From: Nocardia arthritidis
GTDB lineage: Bacteria; Actinomycetota; Actinomycetes; Mycobacteriales; Mycobacteriaceae
Assembly: GCF_011801145.1 (NCBI RefSeq)
Contig: NZ_CP046172.1
Location: forward strand, 2,170,001 to 2,234,000
Reading direction: 5' to 3'
DNA length: 64,000 nt
Of this stretch, positions 6,464 through 15,011 are shown in pieces (within the stretch, counting starts at the first letter, position 1; the number at the start of each line of letters is the position of its first letter). Position numbers and translations under genes: made by a program. A model generated the notes under the pieces. The model ran no database searches and was not told the DNA's origin. It saw only the letters and a list, made by a program, of their open reading frames with translations.

Positions 6464-8154
6464 CGATCGGTGCTCGCAGGTGGAGGGGTCTGCTCGGTGC
6501 CCGGTTCGGTTGCCGCAGACGAGGTTGTTTCCATGCTCCAGCCGTATTCGGCCAGTAGATCATCGATCGCCGGTCCGGTCCCGGAGAACCCTCCGGTGTC
6601 GGAATTGCTTGCAGCGCTGTCGGTTTCACCGCCACCAGGCGTCGCGGTGCTTGGTGCAGGAGGTATAGGGGCGGGCGGGATCGGCGGGTTGGCCGGTGGA
6701 GGTGTGGTCGGGTAGTCGACGCTCGCCACGCTCGGTGTCGACGCAACGGATAGCACCGGCGGCGGTGGTAGCGGATCTGTCCTGAACAAGGGGTCGTCTT
6801 CATGGATCAGGTCGGCGCCGATGACGCCCACCGGTGTCTCCAACCCGGCGGTCCAGTCGTCGGCGACTCCGCGCAGGTAATCGGGTGCGCGGTGTTCGCC
6901 TTCGTCGTCCTCTTTGCGTCGGCCAGCCGCACCTGGTGCCATCGGTCCTGTCGATGTGCGGGTCGCTGCTGATCGTGCGGCTTTCGATGTTCCCGGCAGC
7001 GGTGCGCCCGTTCCCGGCACGCCTGGGATGGGTGCGCCAGGGCGTGGGGTGCCGGGGCTTCCCGTTCGGGCGTCGGTTCGCGGTGTGTTGGATACCGGCT
7101 GGCCAGGGCTGGTGCGCGTAGGGCTGGGCGTTCCCGGTGAGGTGGGGGAGGGGCTGAGCCCAGCAGGTGTTGTCGTCGTGGCCGGGCTGGTCGGTGTTGC
7201 AGAGGGTTGTCCGGTCCTGGTGGGGTTGACGGTCGACGGGTTGGTGCTGGACGGGTTCGTCGAGGTCGGTTGAGTACCGGTGGGATCCTTGGGATTTTGA
7301 CTGGACGGGTCTTGCGGCGCGGCAGGGTCTTTGCCGGGAGTCTTGCTCGGATCGTTCGAGTCCGTCGGGTGCGGGCCGGTGCTCGGATCAGGGCTCGTTG
7401 TCGGGCTGCCGACGTTCGCGTCGGGGTTGGCCGCTACCTGCGCCACATCGGCATAAGTGGGCACCCCGGATCCAGACGGAGGGAAGCTTCCCTTGTAGAT
7501 CGTGTTCAGGGCGCGGATAGCGGCTTGGCGTGCTTGCTCTTTGGCGGAGTCCTGCTGATCGGAGAAGCTGGGGTTGATCAGCCCCGGCAGTATCGACTCC
7601 ACCTGGTTGTTCGGGTCGGGGGTCACGGTCGTGGTGGCGGGTGGTGCCTGGACCGCGAGCTTGACCGCCTCGGCTGCCCAGGCGAGGCCATCGAGGCGGG
7701 AGCTCATGGATTCGAAAACGCGTCCGACCTGATTGGCGACATGCCCGTACAGCTGCGACGCGGACTGTGCCGCGCTGCCGCTGGCACCTTGCCAGAGGCC
7801 GTTGCCGAAGACTCGGTTCATACCCATGAGGTTGAAGGACGCGGCATTGACCACATCGGAATAGCAGTCGTACCAGGTCTGTCGCATCGAATGCAGACCG
7901 GCCGCGTCCATCCCGCCGCTGCCGTCGGCACCGCCATGCACCGCGGCGTACAGGGCCTCGAGCGTCATGCCCTCGAAGTGTTCATCGGTCTGGACGTAAT
8001 CCGGGTCGGTTCCGGCACCGAGCTCGGCATCGTGGCGCTGGGTGGTGGCCTTCGCGTCCGCGGCTTTCTGCACTGCTGCCTGAGCGCTGCCCTGGTCGAT
8101 GACATCCTGCAGACCTACTGCCGAAAGCCCGGTCGGCTTGTCGTGATCGCCCAT
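6460..8154 (-). CDS. PPE-like ESX substrate with long Pro/Ser/Thr linker
   Basis: 564 aa; ATG at 8154 preceded by G-G-G-G-G-A-G. Residues about 60-170 are helical and contain the W-Q-G turn (W121-x-G123) with G-S-A-A-Q-S-A-S-Q-L-Y, typical of PPE/WXG substrates. About 215-440 is low-complexity Pro/Thr/Ser, likely an extended wall-spanning or disordered linker. The C-terminal third holds the E-H-R-A-P-D-Y-L-R box and W-T-A-G-L-E-T-P-x-G-V-I-G-A, which I associate with Nocardia ESX-linked proteins, then another Pro-rich tail. It is the natural client of the coupled EspG-like gene. A start 27 bp upstream is possible but lacks the spacing. Confidence 0.8.
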   Translation of the reverse strand: MGDHDKPTGLSAVGLQDVIDQGSAQAAVQKAADAKATTQRHDAELGAGTDPDYVQTDEHFEGMTLEALYAAVHGGADGSGGMDAAGLHSMRQTWYDCYSDVVNAASFNLMGMNRVFGNGLWQGASGSAAQSASQLYGHVANQVGRVFESMSSRLDGLAWAAEAVKLAVQAPPATTTVTPDPNNQVESILPGLINPSFSDQQDSAKEQARQAAIRALNTIYKGSFPPSGSGVPTYADVAQVAANPDANVGSPTTSPDPSTGPHPTDSNDPSKTPGKDPAAPQDPSSQNPKDPTGTQPTSTNPSSTNPSTVNPTRTGQPSATPTSPATTTTPAGLSPSPTSPGTPSPTRTSPGQPVSNTPRTDARTGSPGTPRPGAPIPGVPGTGAPLPGTSKAARSAATRTSTGPMAPGAAGRRKEDDEGEHRAPDYLRGVADDWTAGLETPVGVIGADLIHEDDPLFRTDPLPPPPVLSVASTPSVASVDYPTTPPPANPPIPPAPIPPAPSTATPGGGETDSAASNSDTGGFSGTGPAIDDLLAEYGWSMETTSSAATEPGTEQTPPPASTDR

Positions 8155-8389
8155 GTGGTTCTCCCCCTTGATGAGCTGCAAGGCCAGTACCCCTGAGCGG
8201 TCAGACTAACACGGCTGCCGGACAACGGATCTCGATGAGACGGGCTTCGAGCACGCCAGTACATGTTGACGGGCATGTCGCGCCAAAAGCTAAGCCCGCC
8301 ATGGCATTCGGCCTGGTCGCGGGTAGACCCGCGATGCTAGGGTGGCCTCGTTCATGCCGGTTGGAGTCACCGCTGACGAGGGGGGCTTT

Positions 8390-8710
8390 GTGGATACGTT
8401 CAAGGCGGATCTGGAGATCCTGGGCAAGCTCGGGTCGACACTGCGGGAGTTGGCGCGCGACGCCGACGCGGTCAAGCCCAAGCGAGACCACGACGCATCG
8501 AAGCATTCACCGCTGTTGTCGGCCACCGCGGCCGACCTGATCGAGCGGGAGCTGTTCCTGGAAACGCTTATGCCGACCATCACCGAACGGCTGACCGAAA
8601 CCGGGGACGTCATGGCCAGCGTGGCTCGGCAGTACAAGGACAGCGACGGGAGCAACGCGGACATGATCCTGGACCTGTATCGCAAATCGACCGGCGACTG
8701 GACCGCATAA
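8390..8710 (+). CDS. Small helical ESX-associated (WXG100-like) protein
   Basis: 106 aa, chosen GTG start preceded by a strong G-A-G-G-G-G-G-G. It starts V-D-T-F-K-A-D-L-E-I-L and is built of two long helices with heptad-like hydrophobics, the size and shape of WXG100/EsxA-like or DUF2580-type partners, though no W-x-G turn is present. It lies 12 bp upstream of the large WXG-type gene and is transcribed divergently from the PPE-like gene (235-bp gap). It probably forms a helical bundle with the downstream protein's N-terminus. Confidence 0.7.
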   Translation: MDTFKADLEILGKLGSTLRELARDADAVKPKRDHDASKHSPLLSATAADLIERELFLETLMPTITERLTETGDVMASVARQYKDSDGSNADMILDLYRKSTGDWTA

Positions 8711-8722
8711 AGGACACCGCAC

Positions 8723-11068
8723 GTGACCCCGAAATCCTGGATCGAGCAGTGTGATCCGTCCGTCCTGACCGCAACCGGCGACTCGTGGATCGCCTTCGGG
8801 ACCGACCTCGAGCACCTCTTCGACCGCTATGTCGACGCGGTCACCAAGGTCAACGGCACCTACTGGGAAGGCCAGTGTGCCCAAGCCGCCCACGACCGCG
8901 CTACCGCGGACCGGAAGACGATCCAGACGATCGCCGAGAAGATCAACGCGGTCGCTCAGCGCGCCAAGCAAGGCTACGACGAGATCGACGCTCCGTTGCG
9001 TCGCGCCCGCGGTGCCCTCATCGAGGCCAACCGCCGCGGCTACACCATCGCCGACAACCTCGCCCTGAGCATTCCACCAGGCAAATCCGTCTCTGAGGAT
9101 GACAAACGCGCGCTGCTCGAGCTACAGAACGAACTGAACGGGGCATTCCGCTCCACTGTCGACGCTGATAACAAGGTTCGCGAAGACCTCAACAACGCCC
9201 GCGCCGGGTTGCGTGCCGCGTTCGTCTCTACAGCCGCGCTGGGCGCCGACAAGGGCAAATCCGACGGCACAGACCTGACCACCCAACCAGTCAACCTCTC
9301 GGCAGAGGGGATCCAGCGCCTCATCGACGCCGGCCAACTCACACCGGATCAGATCACTGCCTTGCAGCGCGGAGATACCGCGACCATCCCCGCCTCGCAA
9401 ATGGAATACCTCAACGGGCTCAGCCGAGCACTCGACGGCAAGAGTCCACAGGAAATCCAGCAGATCATGAGCAAGCTGCCGCCGGACGCACAAAAGGCGC
9501 TCGCGAATTCATTCCAGATCATCTCAAACCCGTCGATCAACGCCGGAGCCGTCGACGACACGAAGCTACCCAACAACGGCAAAGGCTCCTTGGGATTGCT
9601 GCCCAAGCAGATCCGGGAGTCACTGACCCGCGAGGACCTGGTCACCAACAAGTCGAAATACCTCGTCGACCACGAGATCAACCTCAACGGCGTCGCCGAC
9701 AACCAAGCCATCGCCAAAATGATCGGCACCGGTGATCCGCAGTACCGACTCGGCAGCGATGTCGACCGCAAACTGCTCGAGGTCGGCTCGAAGTACCTCG
9801 ACGGATACGAGCAGTACAAAAACTCCTCCCACGGCCTGATCGACGGGACCTCACTCAAGGTCGATGGCGGCGACGGCAACCAATTCCTCACCCAACGCGG
9901 GATGCGCATCTCCGAGGACATGTTCGACGCTGCGGGCAAGGACAAGGCCGCCGTCCAAGAACTGGTCACCGGCAAAGACCACGACAAGCTATTCAAGAAC
10001 ATCTTCACCCACGAGTGGACCGATCAGGGGACCGCTGTGTCGTCGATGTTCAAATTCAGCGATAATGACGCGGTTGTCCATGATCCGAACAATTCGGTCG
10101 AGGTGAAGACTTCGGAGCGGCAGGGCAAAATCATGAGCTCTGTTGCCGAGTACATCGCCGGGGAGGGCGACCCCGATAAGCGATGGAAGGAACTGACCGG
10201 CATTGATTACCAAGGAAAACATAATGCTGGCGCGCTCAACCCAGAACTCATCAAAGGGCTCTCCGATGGGATGTCCCCATATGTTGATGCGCTAGCGGGT
10301 CATCAGCGTCCCGAATTACCGGGTTTCGACATCCCGCGCCATGTCAATGGTGACAAAGTGACAAGCTGGCTCGACCCCGAAGGTAACCGGACCTACAGGG
10401 GCACAGCCAATATCTTCGCGTTGATGGACACGAACGACAAGGCCGGCAACCAATTCAACAGCGCCGCTCTCGCGAGCGTCGTACGCAACGAGGCGGCCTA
10501 CGCGCTGAACCCGAATCTGCCAGGAGCCACCGACGGATTGATGACGGCCGGCAGACTCAGCGGTTTGGTGGACAAAGGTTTGTTCATGGATTCCAAGGCC
10601 CAGCATGATGGAGACTATGCCGACGCAAAGGACATGTGGGAACGTCGACGCAACGCCTACGATGGGATCAAATCGGTACTGGGTCGCGGATTCACGGAGT
10701 CACTGCCGTTCGGGAAGAGTGTCGGTGACATCATCACAGCTGGTGGCGACGATATGAAAGCTGGCTATACCGGCGAAAAACCCGAGGTAGCCGAGACACG
10801 CACGGTAGCGCCGCCGAACTTCACCCAACGTAACTACGAGGTGCTATCTTTCGCCCAAATCCCTCCAGAACTCCAAAACAACTATCAGGATCTCTTCGAG
10901 AATGGAAAACTCAAGTCCTGGGAGTCGATTCAACTGGACCCGAAACAGGAACGCCTGACCTCCGAGGTTGCCGAACTGTTCAACATGCTCGGACGGCATG
11001 ACGGCCACGGCGAAACGTTCCGAAACTCCTACAGCGATATCGTTCGGGGCATCCAGGGGGCCAAGTGA
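8723..11068 (+). CDS. Large WXG/LXG-type secreted protein related to mycobacterial TPR-repeat-region proteins
   Basis: 781 aa; GTG start 12 bp after the upstream stop. Residues 1-110 are helical with a W48-E-G50 turn, the signal used by WXG100-class ESX substrates. A middle segment (about 190-260) is rich in short helices (I-D-A-G-Q-L-T-P-D-Q-I, then L-P-P-D-A-Q-K-A-L). The following 500 residues (D-H-E-I-N-L-N-G-V-A-D onward, with conserved-looking E-W-T-D-Q-G and N-E-A-A-Y-A-L-N-P) resemble the uncharacterised body of proteins such as Rv0026. It could be a polymorphic toxin or a surface enzyme; no catalytic motif is certain. The stop overlaps the next gene (GTGA). Confidence 0.75.
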   Translation: MTPKSWIEQCDPSVLTATGDSWIAFGTDLEHLFDRYVDAVTKVNGTYWEGQCAQAAHDRATADRKTIQTIAEKINAVAQRAKQGYDEIDAPLRRARGALIEANRRGYTIADNLALSIPPGKSVSEDDKRALLELQNELNGAFRSTVDADNKVREDLNNARAGLRAAFVSTAALGADKGKSDGTDLTTQPVNLSAEGIQRLIDAGQLTPDQITALQRGDTATIPASQMEYLNGLSRALDGKSPQEIQQIMSKLPPDAQKALANSFQIISNPSINAGAVDDTKLPNNGKGSLGLLPKQIRESLTREDLVTNKSKYLVDHEINLNGVADNQAIAKMIGTGDPQYRLGSDVDRKLLEVGSKYLDGYEQYKNSSHGLIDGTSLKVDGGDGNQFLTQRGMRISEDMFDAAGKDKAAVQELVTGKDHDKLFKNIFTHEWTDQGTAVSSMFKFSDNDAVVHDPNNSVEVKTSERQGKIMSSVAEYIAGEGDPDKRWKELTGIDYQGKHNAGALNPELIKGLSDGMSPYVDALAGHQRPELPGFDIPRHVNGDKVTSWLDPEGNRTYRGTANIFALMDTNDKAGNQFNSAALASVVRNEAAYALNPNLPGATDGLMTAGRLSGLVDKGLFMDSKAQHDGDYADAKDMWERRRNAYDGIKSVLGRGFTESLPFGKSVGDIITAGGDDMKAGYTGEKPEVAETRTVAPPNFTQRNYEVLSFAQIPPELQNNYQDLFENGKLKSWESIQLDPKQERLTSEVAELFNMLGRHDGHGETFRNSYSDIVRGIQGAK

Positions 11069-11865
11069 AGTGGGAGCGCCTACTCAAGCGGTGGCCATGG
11101 GCGGTGGCATTTTTTTCCGTCGCTCTTGTTGGCTCTCAGGTGTACGCGTGTGCCACTAAGCCAGCACCGCCGGAGTCGGATATCCCATATGCCAATATAT
11201 GGTCGGCTGATGCTGGAGTCGATCTCTTCGCGCGTGGAGCGGAACTCATTCGTGCTTCCCATGAGTCCGCGTGGCTGGTCAAGAACGGTGGTCTGAGTCG
11301 CGCGTATTCCGGGTATCGTGAGGCATTGGTCGATATCGGCAATGAATCAAAAATGGAGTACTTCTTCACCCAGACCGAAAAGGGAACGGAGGGCCCCGAC
11401 TGGGTCAAGGATGCGAACGAGAACTTCTACAATCACATCACCGCATACTCTGCCGACGACAAGACGGTTACCGCGACCGTCTGCCGATACGTTGTACCTA
11501 CTAAGGGGTTGGAAAAAGGGCAGACACAGTCGAATATCTTGACCCTCGACATGTCAGTTGTCGACATTCGATTGGAAAACTCGTCTAGTCAGCCTGGAAA
11601 GGCTGGAATTGCCAACCGAGACCCAGCCACACACGACCCAGCGGCCCACCGGCCGCCGGGATGGAATGTGTTCGGAACATGGAAGATCACCAGGATCAGC
11701 AGGAACCGGGACTTCGACCCAGAAGGCTGCAAAGCTTGGTTCAAGCAGCAACTTCCAGACCTACGAGAAGTACCCGAATCGAAGCTACTGAAGGTGCCTG
11801 ATTCTTTCGAGATCCCACCCAGGGCGCTCGCCGCCCAATACCCCGAATGGATCCGACAACAGTAA
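11065..11865 (+). CDS. Membrane-anchored or lipid-modified partner of the WXG-type protein
   Basis: 266 aa; GTG start shares GTGA with the preceding stop. Residues 8-28 are a hydrophobic signal segment ending V-Y-A-C, a near-lipobox, so it may be a lipoprotein or a single-pass membrane protein. The rest is extracytoplasmic: an L-I-R-A-S-H-E-S-A-W region, a central V-T-A-T-V-C-R-Y strand, and a late W-K-I-T-R-I-S plus G-C-K-A-W-F box with a possible disulphide. By position it could be an immunity or anchoring protein for the 781-aa protein. Family not recognised. Confidence 0.65.
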   Translation: MKWERLLKRWPWAVAFFSVALVGSQVYACATKPAPPESDIPYANIWSADAGVDLFARGAELIRASHESAWLVKNGGLSRAYSGYREALVDIGNESKMEYFFTQTEKGTEGPDWVKDANENFYNHITAYSADDKTVTATVCRYVVPTKGLEKGQTQSNILTLDMSVVDIRLENSSSQPGKAGIANRDPATHDPAAHRPPGWNVFGTWKITRISRNRDFDPEGCKAWFKQQLPDLREVPESKLLKVPDSFEIPPRALAAQYPEWIRQQ

Positions 11866-11893
11866 ATTAGTCCTCGGTTCGGGCGGTAGCCCT

Positions 11894-12496
11894 CTATGCG
11901 GAGCCCAAGGTCGGCTCTATAAGCCCGGCGACATCGCGGATCCGGTCGCACGGCTTTTCGCTGGTGAACGGCCCACTTACGCTTGTCTGGACGTCCAGGG
12001 ATCCATCATTTGTCTTCATAACTATGAAGCAGGATTCCGCATCCGGTCGGTTGTAAGTGATCGCATCCCGGCCGTTAACCTTTATTTCGGTAGCCGAGAT
12101 GCCTTCTCGTTTGCGGAATTCATCCAGAGTGATGTTCGTCGAGCTGATCGTCAGCGTGCGAGTAGGAACATTCTGCCCTCGTACTACTTCTTTGTGGTCA
12201 AATTTGCAACCGATGAATGAGTAGGTGTCGTGGATTTCGTCGTCTCTCTCGCGGGTGCTGGGGTCGAATCCCGCCTGCGATACAACGGTGTCACTTACAT
12301 TTGTGCATGGATCAAAATTTATAGACTGCCGACCCTGATTGTACTGCGTCGGAGCAGGCTTGACAGAAACTGAGATGCTTGGCGGCCTCGGCGTGGACGA
12401 CGCACTCGGAGATTTGTTTTCCGTTTCGCTTGATGAGCATCCGGTGATGAGCAGGGCAATGGAGATCAGCGGCGTCACGATCAAGATGCGACTCAT
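11894..12496 (-). CDS. DUF3558 lipoprotein
   Basis: 200 aa with a clear lipobox L-I-T-G-C (Cys20) after a short hydrophobic signal, then a Ser/Pro-rich spacer and a DUF3558-type domain: F-D-P-C-T, two further cysteines (F-I-G-C-K-F and E-S-C-F-I), and a final P-C-D-R. DUF3558 proteins are abundant surface lipoproteins of Nocardia and Mycobacterium without assigned activity. Its start overlaps the upstream helical protein's stop (ATGA at 12493-12496), so both are expressed together and converge on the plus-strand WXG operon 28 bp away. Confidence 0.85.
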   Translation of the reverse strand: MSRILIVTPLISIALLITGCSSSETENKSPSASSTPRPPSISVSVKPAPTQYNQGRQSINFDPCTNVSDTVVSQAGFDPSTRERDDEIHDTYSFIGCKFDHKEVVRGQNVPTRTLTISSTNITLDEFRKREGISATEIKVNGRDAITYNRPDAESCFIVMKTNDGSLDVQTSVSGPFTSEKPCDRIRDVAGLIEPTLGSA

Positions 12497-12891
12497 AGGC
12501 GCGTGTCATTCCTCATTGTGGATTCGTTCAAGAACTTGAGCGTATCGGCGTTGCGCTGATCCGCCTCTTCTATCAGACCGCCTGCACGGAGGTAGGCTTC
12601 CTGCAACCTCATCGCACCTTCGATGAGCTGGCTGATGACCTTGATGCCCTCGCCTGCTTTTCCGGAGAAGCCGGCCTGTAGCTCTTGCCCTGAAGAAAAC
12701 CCTCCAAAGCCTTTGCGGTCGCGTAGTGTATTGAGCTTGTTTCGTACGCCAATCAGTTGCTTGATCATCGTGTCGTACAGCCGCACAGCCTCCCGTACAG
12801 CCTGCTCATCGAACTTGATGCTCCCTGCCCGCGCGGCTTCGTTGAATGCCTTGATCTCGTTGCTGCCGAAGTTGATCTGCACGTCGGCCAT
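12493..12891 (-). CDS. Small helical protein, possible ESX-type secreted partner
   Basis: 132 aa from an ATG preceded by G-G-G-G-G-T. It is predicted to be almost all helix: the pattern A-V-R-E-A-V-R-L-Y-D-T-M-I-K-Q-L-I is followed by a G-F-G-G-F turn and a second long helix with A-M-R-L-Q-E-A-Y-L. This helix-turn-helix layout resembles WXG100 proteins, but the turn is G-F-G-G-F instead of W-x-G. Coupled to the DUF3558 lipoprotein gene. A longer upstream frame to 12984 exists but lacks a ribosome site. Confidence 0.65.
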   Translation of the reverse strand: MADVQINFGSNEIKAFNEAARAGSIKFDEQAVREAVRLYDTMIKQLIGVRNKLNTLRDRKGFGGFSSGQELQAGFSGKAGEGIKVISQLIEGAMRLQEAYLRAGGLIEEADQRNADTLKFLNESTMRNDTRL

Positions 12892-13418
12892 CGCTACCCC
12901 CGATCGAGTGTCTTGGTCGAGGCTATCAGCCGCCCAGCGCGGCGAGCCTGCTTGTCTTTCATGACACGCTCCGAGGTTCCTCATGGACCACGAGCCGTCA
13001 ACTCCGGCGCTGCGGCATCAGACCAGTCTGGCGGTACAACAAGCTCGGACTTGGAGACTGCACCTACATTTTCTTCCGTGGGCAACCTTGTCACCGCATC
13101 GAACTCGCAATGTCGAGGGGCTGACCTGGCAATTTGCTATCGGGTTGCGCTGTCGAGTGATCGGTCTTACATTGGATGTGCGTCCTCTTCTTGAGGGTTC
13201 CCGGTGATCGCTGGCAGCGGATCCGGATGTAGCGCCACAAGAGCACGAACAGCGCGGTAAACGCGTAGTTGTGCTGTGGCTTCCCGACACGTGAGGTGAC
13301 CGGCGCTGTTGCGTCGGAGCCGCTGGTCGGTGCGCATTCGCCTCGATCCTGTTCGAGCATCGTGTGCCGCGAACGGCGTTGATCGCCTGCGGTTTTCGCG
13401 GTCGTCGGCGGGGTCGCC
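12892..13418. other. Stretch without a supported gene between the ESX island and the conjugation operon
   Basis: Several overlapping frames are open on both strands but none has a good start, codon pattern or family. The least implausible is a minus-strand frame ending at 13091 with a single hydrophobic segment (A-F-T-A-L-F-V-L-L-W), and another minus-strand frame (13167-13697) with a helix-turn-helix-like L-G-Y-R-E-I-A-A-R-F. These may be worn remnants. Confidence 0.4.
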
Positions 13419-13826
13419 GTGGAAGTGGGTCCGCCAATGCGGGAGTCCAGTCGCGATCAACGTCCCCGTTGTCGTCGAGTTTTCATTGCCAGTGCGTTGC
13501 CGGTCGCTGCTGCCGAAGCGTGCAGCGATCTCGCGGTAGCCGAGTCCGGGCAGGTCGGCGTCCTGTCTGGTCAATCGGGTGTGGCCGGGCCCGTCATGCC
13601 CAGTGGCGGGACAGTGTCCGGTGTTGAGGCCGTGGTGTGTCAGGTCCGTGGGATGGTCGTCGAGATCACGCGACAGTTCGCGCAGGTGAGACGGCACATT
13701 GACCGGTTGGTGGATGCCGCCTTAGTCCGCCTGATGTCCGGACTCGCGCGGCGGGTGCGGCGACAGCTGTATGGACAGCTGGGCCGGCCACGCCCCAGCG
13801 CCGACGGGTGGCTCGGCGATGACTAG
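13419..13826 (+). CDS. Possible small protein at the head of the conjugation operon
   Basis: The last 65 or so residues (V-R-G-M-V-V-E-I-T-R-Q-F, then H-I-D-R-L-V-D-A-A-L) look coding, with high third-position GC and amphipathic helices, and the stop overlaps the next gene's ATG by 8 bp. The first half is less convincing, and the true start could be the ATG near 13596 or another codon. No family recognised. A minus-strand frame covers the same DNA, so one of the two is a shadow. Confidence 0.35.
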   Translation: MEVGPPMRESSRDQRPRCRRVFIASALPVAAAEACSDLAVAESGQVGVLSGQSGVAGPVMPSGGTVSGVEAVVCQVRGMVVEITRQFAQVRRHIDRLVDAALVRLMSGLARRVRRQLYGQLGRPRPSADGWLGDD

Positions 13827-14247
13827 CACGCAAGGGCCGCTGGATGGCTTCCTCACCGCGTTGGATCTGGAGCGAGTGGCTGCGACAGAGCTGCGTCACC
13901 TCGCGGACGCCGACACACAGGGCAGCAGGGTTTCCGACCTGACCGATTTGTCTGAGGACCTCGACGTTCGTTGGACGCAGATCGAGTCTCGGCGAGCACG
14001 TGACGGCGCCGTTAGAACTCGTCGCAGACTCGCGCTGACTGTGGTGAGCGTGTGCGTGGTGACCGGCGTGGTCGCCATAGTCGTATTCCTGCACGACACC
14101 GACCGAATCGGTGCGCCTATCCGCCCCCCGATGGCCACGGACCTGAACAGCTCGGGGCAGGGTCCCGCTGCGCAGGCGGGCAGGCAGACCATGACCACCA
14201 CGGTCGTGGACGGCGGGGTCCTGATCACGGGGATCAATGCGCGATGA
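13819..14247 (+). CDS. Single-pass membrane protein of the conjugation operon
   Basis: 142 aa from the ATG overlapping the upstream frame. A charged cytosolic N-terminal half (L-D-L-E-R-V-A-A-T-E-L-R) is followed by a transmembrane segment at about residues 71-92 (L-A-L-T-V-V-S-V-C-V-V-T) and a short extracytoplasmic tail. It is coupled by ATGA to the MinD-like gene. It could be an accessory subunit of the secretion channel or a membrane tether for that protein; no domain recognised. Confidence 0.65.
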   Translation: MTSTQGPLDGFLTALDLERVAATELRHLADADTQGSRVSDLTDLSEDLDVRWTQIESRRARDGAVRTRRRLALTVVSVCVVTGVVAIVVFLHDTDRIGAPIRPPMATDLNSSGQGPAAQAGRQTMTTTVVDGGVLITGINAR

Positions 14248-15011
14248 GCACCGCGTTCGAACTCGAAGAGCTGGCGTTCCCGCAGCAGATCGCTCCTGCG
14301 GTCCTGGTTGTCGGGACGGGCGGCGGCGCAGGCGTGACCACCACGACGTGGGGACTGGCGGCGGCCATCGGTGCGACCACCGACTGGGACGCGGTCGCCG
14401 TCGATGCGACTACCGCCGGCGACGACCTCGGCCTGCGCGGAGCCGACGAGCTGATGCGGCCGATGTCGTTGCAATCCTGGCTGAACGAAATCGCCGACGG
14501 CGCAACGTCGATCACGCGCGAACTGCTGCTGTCATCAAGCATCGGCGCGGGGTTGCTATGGCGAGACGACACAGCGTTGCCCGCACGAACCACCATCGGC
14601 ACGACCGCGCGACTGCTGAGGATGTCGGGCTATCTGGGCATCTACGACGGCGGCGGGCACGTCTCGGCTAGGCGGCTGCTGCCGCTGATCTGCGACGGCC
14701 ACACCCGCCTGATTGTCGCGACCCCGGCTCGACGCGGCGCCGCGAACCGGTTGTTTGCAAGTCTGAAATGGCTTGAGCACAACCTCGGCGGCGACGTCGT
14801 CGCCGACACCACAGTTGTTGTGACGCACCAGGATCAGCGAACGGAATCCGTCGCTGACGAGATCCGCCGAAGCCTGAGCGGCTGGGTGCGTGACGTGTTC
14901 GAGATTCCCTACGACCCGCATCTGGCGGGTGGGGTCGCTATCAGCGTCGACCAGCTGCATTCCTCAACCACCACGGCCTACGCCGACATCGTGATGGGAG
15001 TCGGCCTGTGA
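14244..15011 (+). CDS. MinD/ParA-like protein with degenerate P-loop (first copy)
   Basis: 255 aa. The region at residues 20-45 is the strand-loop-helix of a MinD/ParA ATPase (V-L-V-V-G-T-G-G-G-A-G-V-T-T-T-T), followed by V-A-V-D-A-T-T-A-G-D-D-L-G, the switch-like position, and later A-T-P-A-R-R-G-A and V-V-V-T-H. The P-loop lysine of G-K-T is valine here and the deviant Walker lysine before it is missing, so ATP hydrolysis is doubtful. The operon encodes a second such protein at 18585. In conjugation loci, members of this family position the substrate or the machine; that is inference. Coupled on both sides (ATGA, GTGA). Confidence 0.75.
   Translation: MSTAFELEELAFPQQIAPAVLVVGTGGGAGVTTTTWGLAAAIGATTDWDAVAVDATTAGDDLGLRGADELMRPMSLQSWLNEIADGATSITRELLLSSSIGAGLLWRDDTALPARTTIGTTARLLRMSGYLGIYDGGGHVSARRLLPLICDGHTRLIVATPARRGAANRLFASLKWLEHNLGGDVVADTTVVVTHQDQRTESVADEIRRSLSGWVRDVFEIPYDPHLAGGVAISVDQLHSSTTTAYADIVMGVGL

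Noticed and set aside
13167..13697. Minus-strand ORF with a helix-turn-helix-like L-G-Y-R-E-I-A-A-R-F
   Set aside because: It overlaps plus-strand coding-like sequence, has no ribosome site and most of it is low-quality Arg/Thr/His sequence; at best a remnant.
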